A DNA stretch of 18,084 nt from CAZLPY01 sp964561525 (GTDB lineage: Bacteria; Patescibacteriota; UBA1384; CAJBMM01): positions 1 through 18,084 of the forward strand of contig CAZLPY010000011.1 of the NCBI GenBank assembly GCA_964561525.1, given 5' to 3'. Below the pieces are notes generated by a model. The model had not been told where the DNA came from. It saw nothing but the letters and a program-made list of their open reading frames with translations, and searched no databases. Within the stretch, counting starts at the first letter, position 1, and each line of letters begins with the position of its first letter. Positions 5,448 through 14,300 of this stretch are shown here, piece after piece. Made by a program: the position numbers and the translations under genes.

Positions 5448-7328
5448 ATGACCGTGGCCTTTTCATTGACCCAAAACCCGCAGCAAAAACAACAGCGCGC
5501 GCAAGAGGTACAAGCACGCAAAGTGTTTAGTGAAGGCATGGCCAATGTGCTGGATATTATTGCCCCGGCCGTTTTTATTATTAACCCGACCGAACTGCAG
5601 CTTGGTGAGCAGTTTGTCAAAACACTATTCGTCTACACCTATCCGCGCTATCTGCAAACCAACTGGCTCTCTTCGATCATCGACTACGACATCACCATGG
5701 ACATTTCGATGTTTATTTACCCCCTGGAATCCAAAAACGTGATGACCGATTTAAAAAAAGAGCTTGGTCAGCTTTCCTCGTCAATTACCATCGGTCGCGA
5801 AAAAGGGATGGTGCGTGACCCAGAAAATGAGACGGCAGTACAGGACATTGAGGAGTTGCGCGATGTGTTGCAGCGCGGCGAATCGCGACTGTTCCACTAT
5901 TCGCTTTATTTTACCATTTACGCCAAAAGCAAAGATGAGCTCAAAACAATCACCCGTCAGCTCGAATCGGTGCTCGGGGGCATGCTGATCTACACCAAAC
6001 AGGCACTGCTGCAAATGGAGCCCGGTTTTAACTCCAACATTCCACTGTCGTTTGACCAATTGGCGGTTACGCGCAATTTAGACACCGGCTCGCTCTCCAC
6101 TACCTTCCCCTTTACCACCGCCTCACTGACCAGCAATGAAGGCATCTTGTACGGTGTCAACCGGCATAATAACTCACTGATTTTGTTTGATCGCTTTAAC
6201 CTGGAAAACGCCAACTCAGTGGTGTTTGCCAAGTCGGGATCGGGTAAATCGTACGCCATTAAACTGGAGATTCTGCGCAGTCTGATGCTCGGTACGGATA
6301 TCATCATCATCGACCCGGAAAATGAGTATAAAACGCTGTGCGATGCAGTGGGCGGCAGCTATTTAGAGGTTAGCTTGAACTCAGACAAGCGTATCAACCC
6401 GTTTGATTTGCCCCACGCCGTAGCTGAAGAAAGCGGAGACGATGTGCTTCGCTCCACCGTAACTGACCTACATGGCTTAATTGCCTTGATGGTGGGTGGC
6501 TTAAGCCCCGAAGAGGACTCATTGCTCGACAAAGCCTTGTACGAAACCTACGCCCTGAAAGATATTACGATCGACCCGGCTACCCAGCGAAATGAGCCGC
6601 CGGTGATGTCTGATTTAGTATCGGTGATGAGTAACATTACCGGTACTGAGAGTGTGGTGCGCCGCCTGTCAAAATATATTGAAGGTACCTATGCTGGCCT
6701 GTTTAATCAACCGACTAACTTTGCCCTTGATGAAGGCTTTGTGGTGTTTTCGATCCGCGATTTGGAAGAGCAGCTGCGGCCAGTGGCGATGTACGTAATC
6801 TTAAATTACATCTGGACCCAAATTCGCCTAAACTTCAAAAAACGCATTATGGTGATTGATGAGGCCTGGTGGATGATGCAATATGACGATTCGGCCAGAT
6901 TTTTATACGGATTAGCGAAACGTGCCCGTAAATATTACCTAGGGCTGACCATTATTAGCCAGGACGTCGAGGACTTTTTGCAAAGTCAGTACGGCAAGGC
7001 GGTAGTAGCCAACTCTTCCTTGCAGATATTGCTCAAGCAATCGTCTGCCTCAATTGACAAAGTAGCTCAGGTGTTTGGACTGACCGAAGGAGAAAAATCG
7101 CTGTTGTTAGAATCTGGAGTGGGTGAAGGGTTGTTCTTTGCCGGTGAAAATCATGTAGCTATTAAAGTGATTGCTTCGTATAATGAACATCAGATCATCA
7201 CCACGAATCCTCAGGAGGTTTTAGCACAGCAGCAAGCCAGCGATGCAACAACGCAGCCTGAAATATCTGCCGAGGCAGCCCCTCAGCAGACACCACCTGA
7301 ACAAAATCCACCAATTGCTAATTCCTAA
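5448..7328 (+). CDS. virB4: VirB4-family T4SS ATPase
   Basis: A 626-residue VirB4-type ATPase that powers assembly of, and transport through, the T4SS at the inner membrane. The N-terminal domain (about 40-235) contains the typical FVKTLFVYTYPRYLQTNWL. The P-loop NTPase domain has Walker A AKSGSGKS (261-268), DIIIIDPENEYK (284-295), Walker B RIMVIDEAWW (466-475) and the SQD motif (504-506). The C terminus (590-626) is a Gln/Pro/Ala-rich disordered tail. All catalytic motifs are intact. ATG 5448 follows TTGAGG. It has four-helix-bundle elements on both sides (B before, C after); its stop codon lies within the left repeat of element C. The N terminus is complete, so this and the TraC-like gene are two genes rather than a split one. 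Confidence 0.93.
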   Translation: MTVAFSLTQNPQQKQQRAQEVQARKVFSEGMANVLDIIAPAVFIINPTELQLGEQFVKTLFVYTYPRYLQTNWLSSIIDYDITMDISMFIYPLESKNVMTDLKKELGQLSSSITIGREKGMVRDPENETAVQDIEELRDVLQRGESRLFHYSLYFTIYAKSKDELKTITRQLESVLGGMLIYTKQALLQMEPGFNSNIPLSFDQLAVTRNLDTGSLSTTFPFTTASLTSNEGILYGVNRHNNSLILFDRFNLENANSVVFAKSGSGKSYAIKLEILRSLMLGTDIIIIDPENEYKTLCDAVGGSYLEVSLNSDKRINPFDLPHAVAEESGDDVLRSTVTDLHGLIALMVGGLSPEEDSLLDKALYETYALKDITIDPATQRNEPPVMSDLVSVMSNITGTESVVRRLSKYIEGTYAGLFNQPTNFALDEGFVVFSIRDLEEQLRPVAMYVILNYIWTQIRLNFKKRIMVIDEAWWMMQYDDSARFLYGLAKRARKYYLGLTIISQDVEDFLQSQYGKAVVANSSLQILLKQSSASIDKVAQVFGLTEGEKSLLLESGVGEGLFFAGENHVAIKVIASYNEHQIITTNPQEVLAQQQASDATTQPEISAEAAPQQTPPEQNPPIANS

Positions 7329-7345
7329 TGTCTAATTTCTAATGA
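7320..7345. repeat. Element C left terminal repeat (heptamer TCTAATN)
   Basis: This arm has tandem 7-bp units and contains the VirB4 stop codon (TAA 7326-7328) and the ATG of the enclosed gene. It pairs with 7772-7797 with one mismatch. Confidence 0.85.
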
Positions 7346-7749
7346 CGAATGAAATCCCAATGGAAAAAGAAGTAATAATCCGCCAATACGACCTTGAAGA
7401 ACGTACCGCCGCATTTGGTATAGCTGTTCTCAAGTTAGCAAAACTAATACCTGAGAATGCGATTACTCGTCCTTTGATTAGTCAGTTTGTTGCTTCAGGC
7501 ACTAGCGTTGGTGCCAATTACTGCGAGGCTGATGATGCAGAGTCTAAAAAAGATTTTGTGCATAAAATTGGTATTTGCAAAAAAGAAGCTCGCGAAAGCA
7601 AACATTGGTTGCGTATGCTTGTAGAAGCAATGCCTGAAATTCGGAACCAAGCGAAACCTTTGTGGCAGGAAGCAAAGGAATTAAATCTTATTTTCAATGC
7701 TATTATTCAGTCTAGCAAACAGACTGATAGTAAAACAGAGAAGCGATAA
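7342..7749 (+). CDS. Four-helix bundle protein (S23/Avd-like), element C
   Basis: A 135-residue four-helix-bundle protein, close in pattern to the element A protein: QYDLEERTAAFGIAV near the N terminus, then SGTSVGANYCEADDAESKKDF and GICKKEARESKHWLRMLVEA. The last 15 residues are a polar, charged tail (SSKQTDSKTEKR) absent from A. The first ATG (7342) lies inside the terminal repeat; an ATG at 7360 would give MEKEVIIRQYDLEER, which aligns better with the start of the A protein. Neither has a ribosome binding site, so the start is uncertain. Its role is presumably the same as that of its homologues: RNA or RT partner, or a selfish-element protein; unproven. Confidence 0.87.
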   Translation: MTNEIPMEKEVIIRQYDLEERTAAFGIAVLKLAKLIPENAITRPLISQFVASGTSVGANYCEADDAESKKDFVHKIGICKKEARESKHWLRMLVEAMPEIRNQAKPLWQEAKELNLIFNAIIQSSKQTDSKTEKR

Positions 7750-7771
7750 GAGACATTTATTCATTGGACAT

Positions 7772-7797
7772 TCATTAGAAATTAGACATTAGAAATT
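7772..7797. repeat. Element C right terminal repeat
   Basis: This arm has tandem 7-bp ATTAGAN units complementary to 7320-7345 (25 of 26). Partial related units continue upstream as CATTGGACATTC. Confidence 0.85.
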
Positions 7798-7820
7798 CGT
7801 CATTTTTTTCACGAGGTACC

Positions 7821-8513
7821 ATGGCTGAAGAAACAGAAAATGCGCCTGAGTCGAATCAATCACCGCAAAAGCACAGTGGAGGTGGAGGTTTTTGTGTGAT
7901 TATTGCGCTATTACTACCTTTTGCGCTCCCTTTACTCGCTTTTATCATCATTTTCGCCATCATCCCACGGGGGCTTGATTTGAAACCAGTGCAAGGAGCG
8001 GCGGCAGTGGCTATTACCGGTGACGGTTGCGCACATTATAGCGGCACCAAATTAACGGCCTACTGGACTCCTGATAATTGGTCAGATTACGGCAATAACG
8101 CGAACGTCCGTAAAACTGAAGGCGGGCCAAATGATCGCAAAGGCAAGCGTAACCATACTCTGAGGGAGTATATTGCTGGAAAGTATAACAATCCGGCCCA
8201 GCCGACTGAGAATTACGTATCGCTAGCTGGTGATTACACTGCTGGTTCACCATTTAGTCAATACGGAATCAAAGTATATATCCCATCGATTGAGAGTGCT
8301 ATGGCTGGAGGAAAAGAAATTATATTCCGCGTGGTTGATACTGGCGGCGATTTTGTGGGGAAGGGTAGCTCGAGACTTGATGTAGCAGTCTTTACCCAAA
8401 GTGAGATGTCGCAAAGTGCCATAAACGCCACTACCGACATCTACGTCGGTGAGGGCTGTCAACATGGGTCGCTAACCGGGACCGCCGCGACAAATACACC
8501 GGCGAGCAAATAG
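7821..8513 (+). CDS. Membrane-anchored 3D-domain protein (putative peptidoglycan hydrolase)
   Basis: A 230-residue protein with a polar N terminus, one membrane segment at about 24-49 (FCVIIALLLPFALPLLAFII), and an extracytoplasmic domain carrying the 3D (Asp-Asp-Asp) signature of MltA-like double-psi beta-barrels: SQYGIKVYIPS (147-156), VVDTGGDFVG (171-180) and SRLDVAVFT (184-192), with D173 and D187 as two of the conserved aspartates. Domains of this kind cleave or bind peptidoglycan, so a VirB1-like role in local wall opening for the T4SS fits the position directly after VirB4. ATG 7821 follows ACGAGG. It is 9 bp from the next gene and probably cotranscribed. Lytic activity is inferred. 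Confidence 0.75.
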   Translation: MAEETENAPESNQSPQKHSGGGGFCVIIALLLPFALPLLAFIIIFAIIPRGLDLKPVQGAAAVAITGDGCAHYSGTKLTAYWTPDNWSDYGNNANVRKTEGGPNDRKGKRNHTLREYIAGKYNNPAQPTENYVSLAGDYTAGSPFSQYGIKVYIPSIESAMAGGKEIIFRVVDTGGDFVGKGSSRLDVAVFTQSEMSQSAINATTDIYVGEGCQHGSLTGTAATNTPASK

Positions 8514-8522
8514 AGATATTCA

Positions 8523-9773
8523 ATGAGATCACATAAAGTTTTAATTATTGGCACCGCACTCACCATTCTATTACTGATCGGAGCTGGTATATTGTATTGG
8601 TATGTGCTGCGCTCACCACAAGTAATACTAAGCACTAGCCCTGACAATGCCACGGTGTTGTTCGATAACGCCCCGGCTGCCTCACTGATTCCAACCAGTC
8701 CTGGCAGCCATACCCTAAGCGCTAAAGCCCCCGGTTTTGTGCCATATACCAAAACAATTGCCACCAAGCGCGGACAGGATTTGCACGTAAACATCCTATT
8801 AAAGCCCATTCCAGCACCCACTACTCTTTCAAGCAACGCGGTAGTGGCACCAAGCTTTATTAAAGGCAGCGACGCCTACTTTTTAGGCAATCAAGGCAAA
8901 ACACTCTATCACGCCTCAACTAACCCCGGCCAAGCTACGCTTCAAGTAGAGCCAATGACCCCCGATACTCTGTCAGGCGTGCTTGAAGTGGTGTGGCGCC
9001 CTGATGCTGAAGTGGCGTTCTTGAAGCGCGCAGACGCCATTTACTTGTATGATTTTATGCGGCACGACTTGCTGCATCAAACCAACACACTGTGGGGCAC
9101 CAATATTGATGAAGTAGCTTGGAGTCCGGATGGTTCACGCGTCGTTTACACGTACTATGGCCCAAACAACGAACAGTCGCTGAAGTTTGCTGATTCGCAA
9201 AATAAAAACACTACTATTGTGGCCAGTTTGACCCAAAGCAAAATTGACCATCCGAGCTTGCAATGGTCGCCGGACGGATCCCGTATTCTGCTCATTCCAC
9301 GTAGCAGTCAAAAGCGCACTGATTACATGTACACGCTTGATGTACTGACTCACAAAATCACTCAGCTCACAGATGCTGGTCAAGTTGAAGGGGGTATATG
9401 GAGCCCTGATAGTCACACTATCGCCTACGTCGCCCCGGGACTTACCACAAGTGGATCAAATACGATGATTTTGTGGATCGCAAATGCGGATGGAAGCGGC
9501 GTGAAGCCTCTCAGCATTCCTGTTACCGATATCGGCAAGGTGACCTGGACCAATAACAGCCAGTCACTCGTTGCGGCACAGGCAAACAGCGGCGCGGACG
9601 ACACCCTGGTCAACGTCGATGTAAATGGCGGGGTCAATCAGTATCAGTACATCAATCCTGGCGGCGGATTTAGCCCACAATACTTGAATATGGTAGCCGG
9701 AGATGAACGCGTGCTATTCTTGAATAAAGGTGTATTTATGTCGTTGCCGTTGATTACGGGGAAATATGAGTAG
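8523..9773 (+). CDS. Membrane-anchored PEGA-domain beta-propeller protein
   Basis: The product is 416 residues long. A single N-terminal membrane anchor (about 5-29, VLIIGTALTILLLIGAGILY) is followed by a PEGA domain (about 32-95; VILSTSPDNATVLFDN ... APGFVPYTKTI) and a TolB/PD40-type beta-propeller. The propeller blades are marked by repeats of WSPDGS: VAWSPDGSRVVY, LQWSPDGSRILL, GIWSPDSHTIAY and VTWTNNSQSLVA. The protein would face outside the membrane. PEGA domains are associated with surface-layer and envelope proteins, and TolB-like propellers with protein-protein contacts, so an envelope scaffold in the secretion apparatus is plausible. The start is ATG 8523, 9 bp after the previous stop, with only a weak AGAGA ribosome site. 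Confidence 0.8.
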   Translation: MRSHKVLIIGTALTILLLIGAGILYWYVLRSPQVILSTSPDNATVLFDNAPAASLIPTSPGSHTLSAKAPGFVPYTKTIATKRGQDLHVNILLKPIPAPTTLSSNAVVAPSFIKGSDAYFLGNQGKTLYHASTNPGQATLQVEPMTPDTLSGVLEVVWRPDAEVAFLKRADAIYLYDFMRHDLLHQTNTLWGTNIDEVAWSPDGSRVVYTYYGPNNEQSLKFADSQNKNTTIVASLTQSKIDHPSLQWSPDGSRILLIPRSSQKRTDYMYTLDVLTHKITQLTDAGQVEGGIWSPDSHTIAYVAPGLTTSGSNTMILWIANADGSGVKPLSIPVTDIGKVTWTNNSQSLVAAQANSGADDTLVNVDVNGGVNQYQYINPGGGFSPQYLNMVAGDERVLFLNKGVFMSLPLITGKYE

Positions 9774-9777
9774 TAAA

Positions 9778-9937
9778 ATAAAAAATTAAAAATGAAATAT
9801 AAAAAATGAAGTCATGTCCGTATATTTCTGATGTAATTGATCATTGTATTCCGTCTTCCGCCAACGAATTTGTGAGGAACTGAAAAGTGTAGTGATTGGA
9901 TTCTTTAATTTTTTATATTTTATATTTTATTTTAATT
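9778..9937. mobile_element. Element D: gene-less relative of element B
   Basis: This 160-bp interval between two operon genes is bounded by AT-rich heptamer repeats. Bases 9778-9810 match 5008-5040 (left end of element B) with a single mismatch in 33 bp. The right end resembles element B's right end with one extra ATTTTAT heptamer. The inner arms 9792-9807 and 9908-9923 are complementary at 15 of 16 positions. The interior (about 9811-9902) has no credible reading frame; the longest, from 9807, is 25 codons, and I could not recognise a four-helix-bundle remnant in it. It looks like a miniature, non-autonomous derivative. Confidence 0.55.
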
Positions 9938-9947
9938 ATGAGGGCAC

Positions 9948-11324
9948 ATGGCTGAGGGGCAAGAGGAATTAGAACCAATATTAGCGGCGGAAGCAGATTC
10001 TCCGGAGCGTGACCGCATTGAACAAGTGCGTGAGGCGCTGAAGCATCATCGGCCTGTTTCGCAATCAAAATCTGTTGCGCCAGAGCAAGAGCGGGAAGCT
10101 GCTGCCGAGACAAAGCAGGCGGCAGAAGAGACAACGAAGCGCACCAATTGGATTTCGCGGACGCTAAACCGCCTCTCTCGTCCTGCGGAAGCAACTCCTG
10201 AATCACCTCGGAAAGTGGCTAACGATGCAGGTAAAAAAGAAGCGGGGGAAGTAGCCCATAAAGCGGAGAGCGCCCTAGCTAAAAAAGTGGCAACAAACCT
10301 GGCAACTGACGCCATTGCGCCCGAAATTGCGCTGCCAGTCCAAACGTTGCTGATCGTAAAAAAGTACTGGAAGCCAATTTTGATTTTAATCTTAATTGCG
10401 CTGTTTTTATCAATCAGCGCCATTGCAGCGGCACTTGGCATCGGTCAATCCGGCGTGCTTGGTAGCACCTTTCACCAGGGATCGGGTGGAGATACTGAGC
10501 TGACTGCCCTAGCCAACGCCGGCGACATTTTTGCTCGGCGAGCCTTGGATGCCAAGGACATCCCCCAAATTAAAGCGGCCATGGACGAGATCGAAAAGCA
10601 AGCCAAGGCCAAAAAGCCCCAAGATGACGAAGCGCTAAAAATTGTCGATACCATTCGCACCAAACTAACCAGTTACGTCGGTAACGACAGCACCGTTGAT
10701 AAGCAAATCTTAACCGATGTCGAAGATCTGCTACAACAACTTGCCACAAAAGGGTATGGCTCAGTATTAACGAACTACACTACTACCGGCGCTGCTGCGG
10801 CCATAAGCAAATTAATGGATTCTGGTCGACTCACTATCGCGCATCCAAACGACAGGGCAGGAATACTCACGGGGTATATAGCAAGGGCGGCTAGCCAGCC
10901 TGGGACACCGGACCCGGCGCAGATGAACCCGATGATTCCTTTGATGGTGCTGGCCTTAGACCACGATATGGGACCGATGACGGTGAGCAGCATTATCGGA
11001 GAGCACCCCTACAACACTACTGGCACTGGTGGTCAGTCACCTCATTGGTGTGGGAACGCCATGGATATCTCGGTGATCAAAGGACTATCAGTGAACGATA
11101 ATAAAAGCATTGCGCAGCAAATGTTGCAGTGGATTCTCGACCATAATTCCGACTTGCAGCAACATGGAATAAAAGTTAGCCAAACCATCGGACCAGCCCA
11201 ATTTGGATCACTACAAATGAGGCATGGCCAACAGGTGAGTAAGGCTAGTGATGGCTACTTACACGGGCATGAAGACCATGTGCATATCGGATTTTATCCA
11301 CTAAGCGGAGCATGCAGCAGATGA
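9948..11324 (+). CDS. Membrane-anchored M15-like zinc peptidase domain protein
   Basis: The product is 458 residues long. Residues 1-135 are a charged, Ala/Glu-rich cytoplasmic part; a membrane segment spans about 139-168 (YWKPILILILIALFLSISAI); a helical region follows; and the C-terminal domain (about 290-455) carries the D-Ala-D-Ala peptidase pattern: SPHWCGNAMDI with H366 and D373, and EDHVHIGF with H444/H446. These match the SxHxxGxAxD ... HxH zinc ligands of M15/LAS peptidases, enzymes that cut peptidoglycan cross-bridges. A role in opening the wall for the T4SS, or in remodelling, is inferred. ATG 9948 follows TGAGGG, just beyond element D. The 3' end overlaps the next gene (ATGA), implying coupling. 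Confidence 0.75.
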   Translation: MAEGQEELEPILAAEADSPERDRIEQVREALKHHRPVSQSKSVAPEQEREAAAETKQAAEETTKRTNWISRTLNRLSRPAEATPESPRKVANDAGKKEAGEVAHKAESALAKKVATNLATDAIAPEIALPVQTLLIVKKYWKPILILILIALFLSISAIAAALGIGQSGVLGSTFHQGSGGDTELTALANAGDIFARRALDAKDIPQIKAAMDEIEKQAKAKKPQDDEALKIVDTIRTKLTSYVGNDSTVDKQILTDVEDLLQQLATKGYGSVLTNYTTTGAAAAISKLMDSGRLTIAHPNDRAGILTGYIARAASQPGTPDPAQMNPMIPLMVLALDHDMGPMTVSSIIGEHPYNTTGTGGQSPHWCGNAMDISVIKGLSVNDNKSIAQQMLQWILDHNSDLQQHGIKVSQTIGPAQFGSLQMRHGQQVSKASDGYLHGHEDHVHIGFYPLSGACSR

Positions 11325-14300
11325 GACTTAGGCAGACTATTATTTTTATGTTGCTGACATCACTGCTGCCATGGCAAACTATGATATTCGTATTTCCTGC
11401 CCATGCACAATCTTCATCTACCACTGGTACAACTCAAACCCTCAGCGCATCGACACAATCGGGATCTGATGAAGGCGCAGACGATGAAGATAGTGTAGAA
11501 GCTCCGATACCAGGAGGGGCTCTCACAACCGCCGCCAATTTAGTAGCTGGCATTGAAGATCGGCGCGGGGCGCGGGGCGATCAGACTATTGAGACCAGCT
11601 TGCCGCGACTTGGGATGTCGCAGTGTGATATGGCGCTCATTCGCCAACACAAAATTGATGAGCGCATCTTAAAAACACTGAACTATTTAGTCACCCCAGC
11701 CGATAAAGGCGGGGCTGGTATGACTTACTTGCAGGTGACGTTTTCACGCAACTGTGAGCAGGCTGTGCCGGAGCTAATCGGCGGTGCCTACCCGGTTGAA
11801 TTCAAGGATGATTCAAAGCAGCCTCCTCCACCAAAGGCTTTGCCAGCATTGGCTACGAATTCTGGCGGCGCAACGTCGTACGCTGATCAAATCAACCACG
11901 TCATCACCTCGGTATCAGCTGCAACTGCAGCGCCACTCGCTGCCGTTGAGCCACCAGGCGCTGAGAATGTGCACAATAATGGCCAAGCGGTTGACGTTAC
12001 TGCCGCTGGGTTAATCATGTGCAAAACTTCATCTGGCGGCGTGTTTGGTCTCGGGTCAAAAGTGACCAGGCAGGCGCCACGACCAATTAAGGTATCGTGG
12101 CAAACCGATGCCGGTGTAGCCAATTTACAGGCTCCGTTTGGCCATAACCTTGATCAAATGGCACAGACAGCCGGCCTTGATCAATTTTTACAAGCGTTTT
12201 CCTCGCAGGACGGCACCTATCAAGCCAAGGCACTTGATGGTGTGTTCACCATGATGGGCTTTAACTTGGTCGCACAACAACTCGGCATTCGCCCGGGCAC
12301 CTTAGATGCCAGCACCGCTCCACTTAGCTATTCCAGTCTTGGGTACTCCCTACTAGCTGACGCGATGCAGCTTCCAGACGCCTCAGTGTTTAATCCATTC
12401 ATTATCCCCGGACAGGCGGGCGACACTCTGTATAAAAATCATAACTCCGCGGACGTGCTGGCGGCACGGGCTCTGCTATCAGAGGTAGAGCATGCGACTG
12501 GTCTGCCCTCCGGCAGTCTTGATGGGGCAAATCAAAAAGCGGTACTGATCAACGCAGCGGCCGGCCGCCTGGGTCAGGCGATCGGTCTGCAGCCTGGCAC
12601 CTTACAGATAGATGTCAACAATCCGGGTAACATTCTGCGCGCCATTGGTCAATCCAAAGTCGATTCGTACTTCCGTTGGCCGTCCGGCACAGCTGCAACA
12701 ACGGCCAACGGCGGTACCAATCTTGGCACACTGATCGCCGGGGTTTCATCATCACTCGGCTTGCCAAAGCAGGACGCGCTCTACGCTGACCGCTTGGTGC
12801 GAGGCGCGCTGCACTTACCTGAGAGTGTGGCGATCAAGGATCTAACCAATAAAAATAGTGATTTTTGGAAAAGTGGCGATGGTACTGCGTTAAAAAGTCA
12901 GATTGGAAATATTGATCGGCAATTGGTCCCTCAGGCTAACGATAGCTCGGCCGCTTCGTCCTTGTTTACGTTACCGCCCCCCACTTTTAGCAGTGCTACC
13001 AGTAAAAATGTCAATGAATTGACCTACCGTATGATCACGGGTGATCTGTCACTACAAGATTACCAAGATATTGTAGGGGCCGGGGCACTGGAGACTACAT
13101 TTGGCAGCTACGACAACGCGGCGAAACCGTTCGATTTTCCTCCTGATCATACTACCGGCTGGGTAGTGAACAACCAAGGTCAAGTGAGTCATGTCATTCC
13201 ACAAAAAAACCAATTTTTAGCTGGCATAGTCGGCGGCGACGAAGATTATTGGCTCGCTCTTGGGGCAGATAGCCTAGAGCAGGCTACCGGCGCTAACCCT
13301 GATGCGCGATTTAAGAGTGAGATAGTGCAAGTCCCGCGTGATCCAGGAGATCCTAGAGGGCAGCAGGTAGATGCAGAAAAAATATCCGGCATGGTGGCTG
13401 ATGTATTACAGCACAAGCTTGATGCTACTACCCTCAATATCAGCGCCTCTAAAATGTCGCTCCCTATAGACCTTAGTCCAAGCGACATCGTAAACGTGTT
13501 TGGTGAAGGACTGGCCACAGACAGTACCGCTTCCGACGCTAGCAAACGGTCCGAGGCACGATTCAACTCTCTAGCGGCCCTTGGCAAACAGCAGTTTGGA
13601 TCGATGTTTGACGCTGCCGCCCGCTCGCTGGTAGCAGACCCCACGGTGCTTGGCGCCCTCAGTGGGTACGATGCCGGCCGCCCTTCCACACACGGAGCAA
13701 GCGACGTGTTTGTACTAACCGGGGATGCGCATCCGTCATTCACGCTTTCGAGTCCGGCCAGCAGTATTACCAGTGCCACCATCACCTCTGAAGTGACTGA
13801 TCAGCCGGTACACGTTTCACTTGGGTCGGATCATCAAACCATTACGCTTGACCAAGCCGCTGCAAGTAGTGCGGCCGGTGGAGATACCTTGAAAGTGAGC
13901 TACTCCGCTGTTTCAGCCAAGGGCAACAGTTCGGCGCAGATCACTCCTGACACCTTCAAAGCCCTTTTAGGTGATCCAAAAGCGTTCGCCAACTTCAGTT
14001 TGCAATTTGGGGCTGATGAAATGAGCCAGGCGTTTAAATTGCCTAGTGGGGCGCTGCGCATGGCCGCCGGCCTGGTCAGCCCTACTAACAAAACTGGCAT
14101 CCCGGGCATCGGTGAAGCAGCACTCGAACAATCATCGGGCTTAAATCCGGGATCCATTACCTACGCCACTCTCGATCAGGCCCTGCAGTCTATGCCGCAA
14201 CGACAAGTTGAAGGCATGCTGCTGCTTGAACCAGGTTGGTACGACCAAATCAAAAACAAAGATTCATCCTTTTTGACCAACCATCAGGTCGATTTGTATA

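Larger units (their letters stand above)
7320..7797 (+). mobile_element. Element C: four-helix-bundle gene in 26-bp inverted repeats
   Basis: A 478-bp unit with inverted repeats 7320-7345 and 7772-7797 (25 of 26 paired) around a co-directional four-helix-bundle gene. The arms read in heptamers (CCTAATG, TCTAATT, TCTAATG), different in sequence from those of A and B but the same in period. The VirB4 stop codon lies inside the left arm, and the right arm ends 23 bp before the next gene's start. It is inferred to be a member of the same element class as A and B. Confidence 0.6.

Noticed and set aside
4306..7328. TraC-like and VirB4 genes as one gene split by element B
   Set aside because: The VirB4 product has a full N-terminal domain with its own ribosome binding site, and the TraC-like protein is of the size of known stand-alone family members. 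Two adjacent genes with an insertion between them is the simpler reading.
9807..9884. 25-codon reading frame inside element D as a small gene
   Set aside because: There is no ribosome binding site, it is short, and it has no resemblance to the four-helix-bundle family; treated as non-coding interior.
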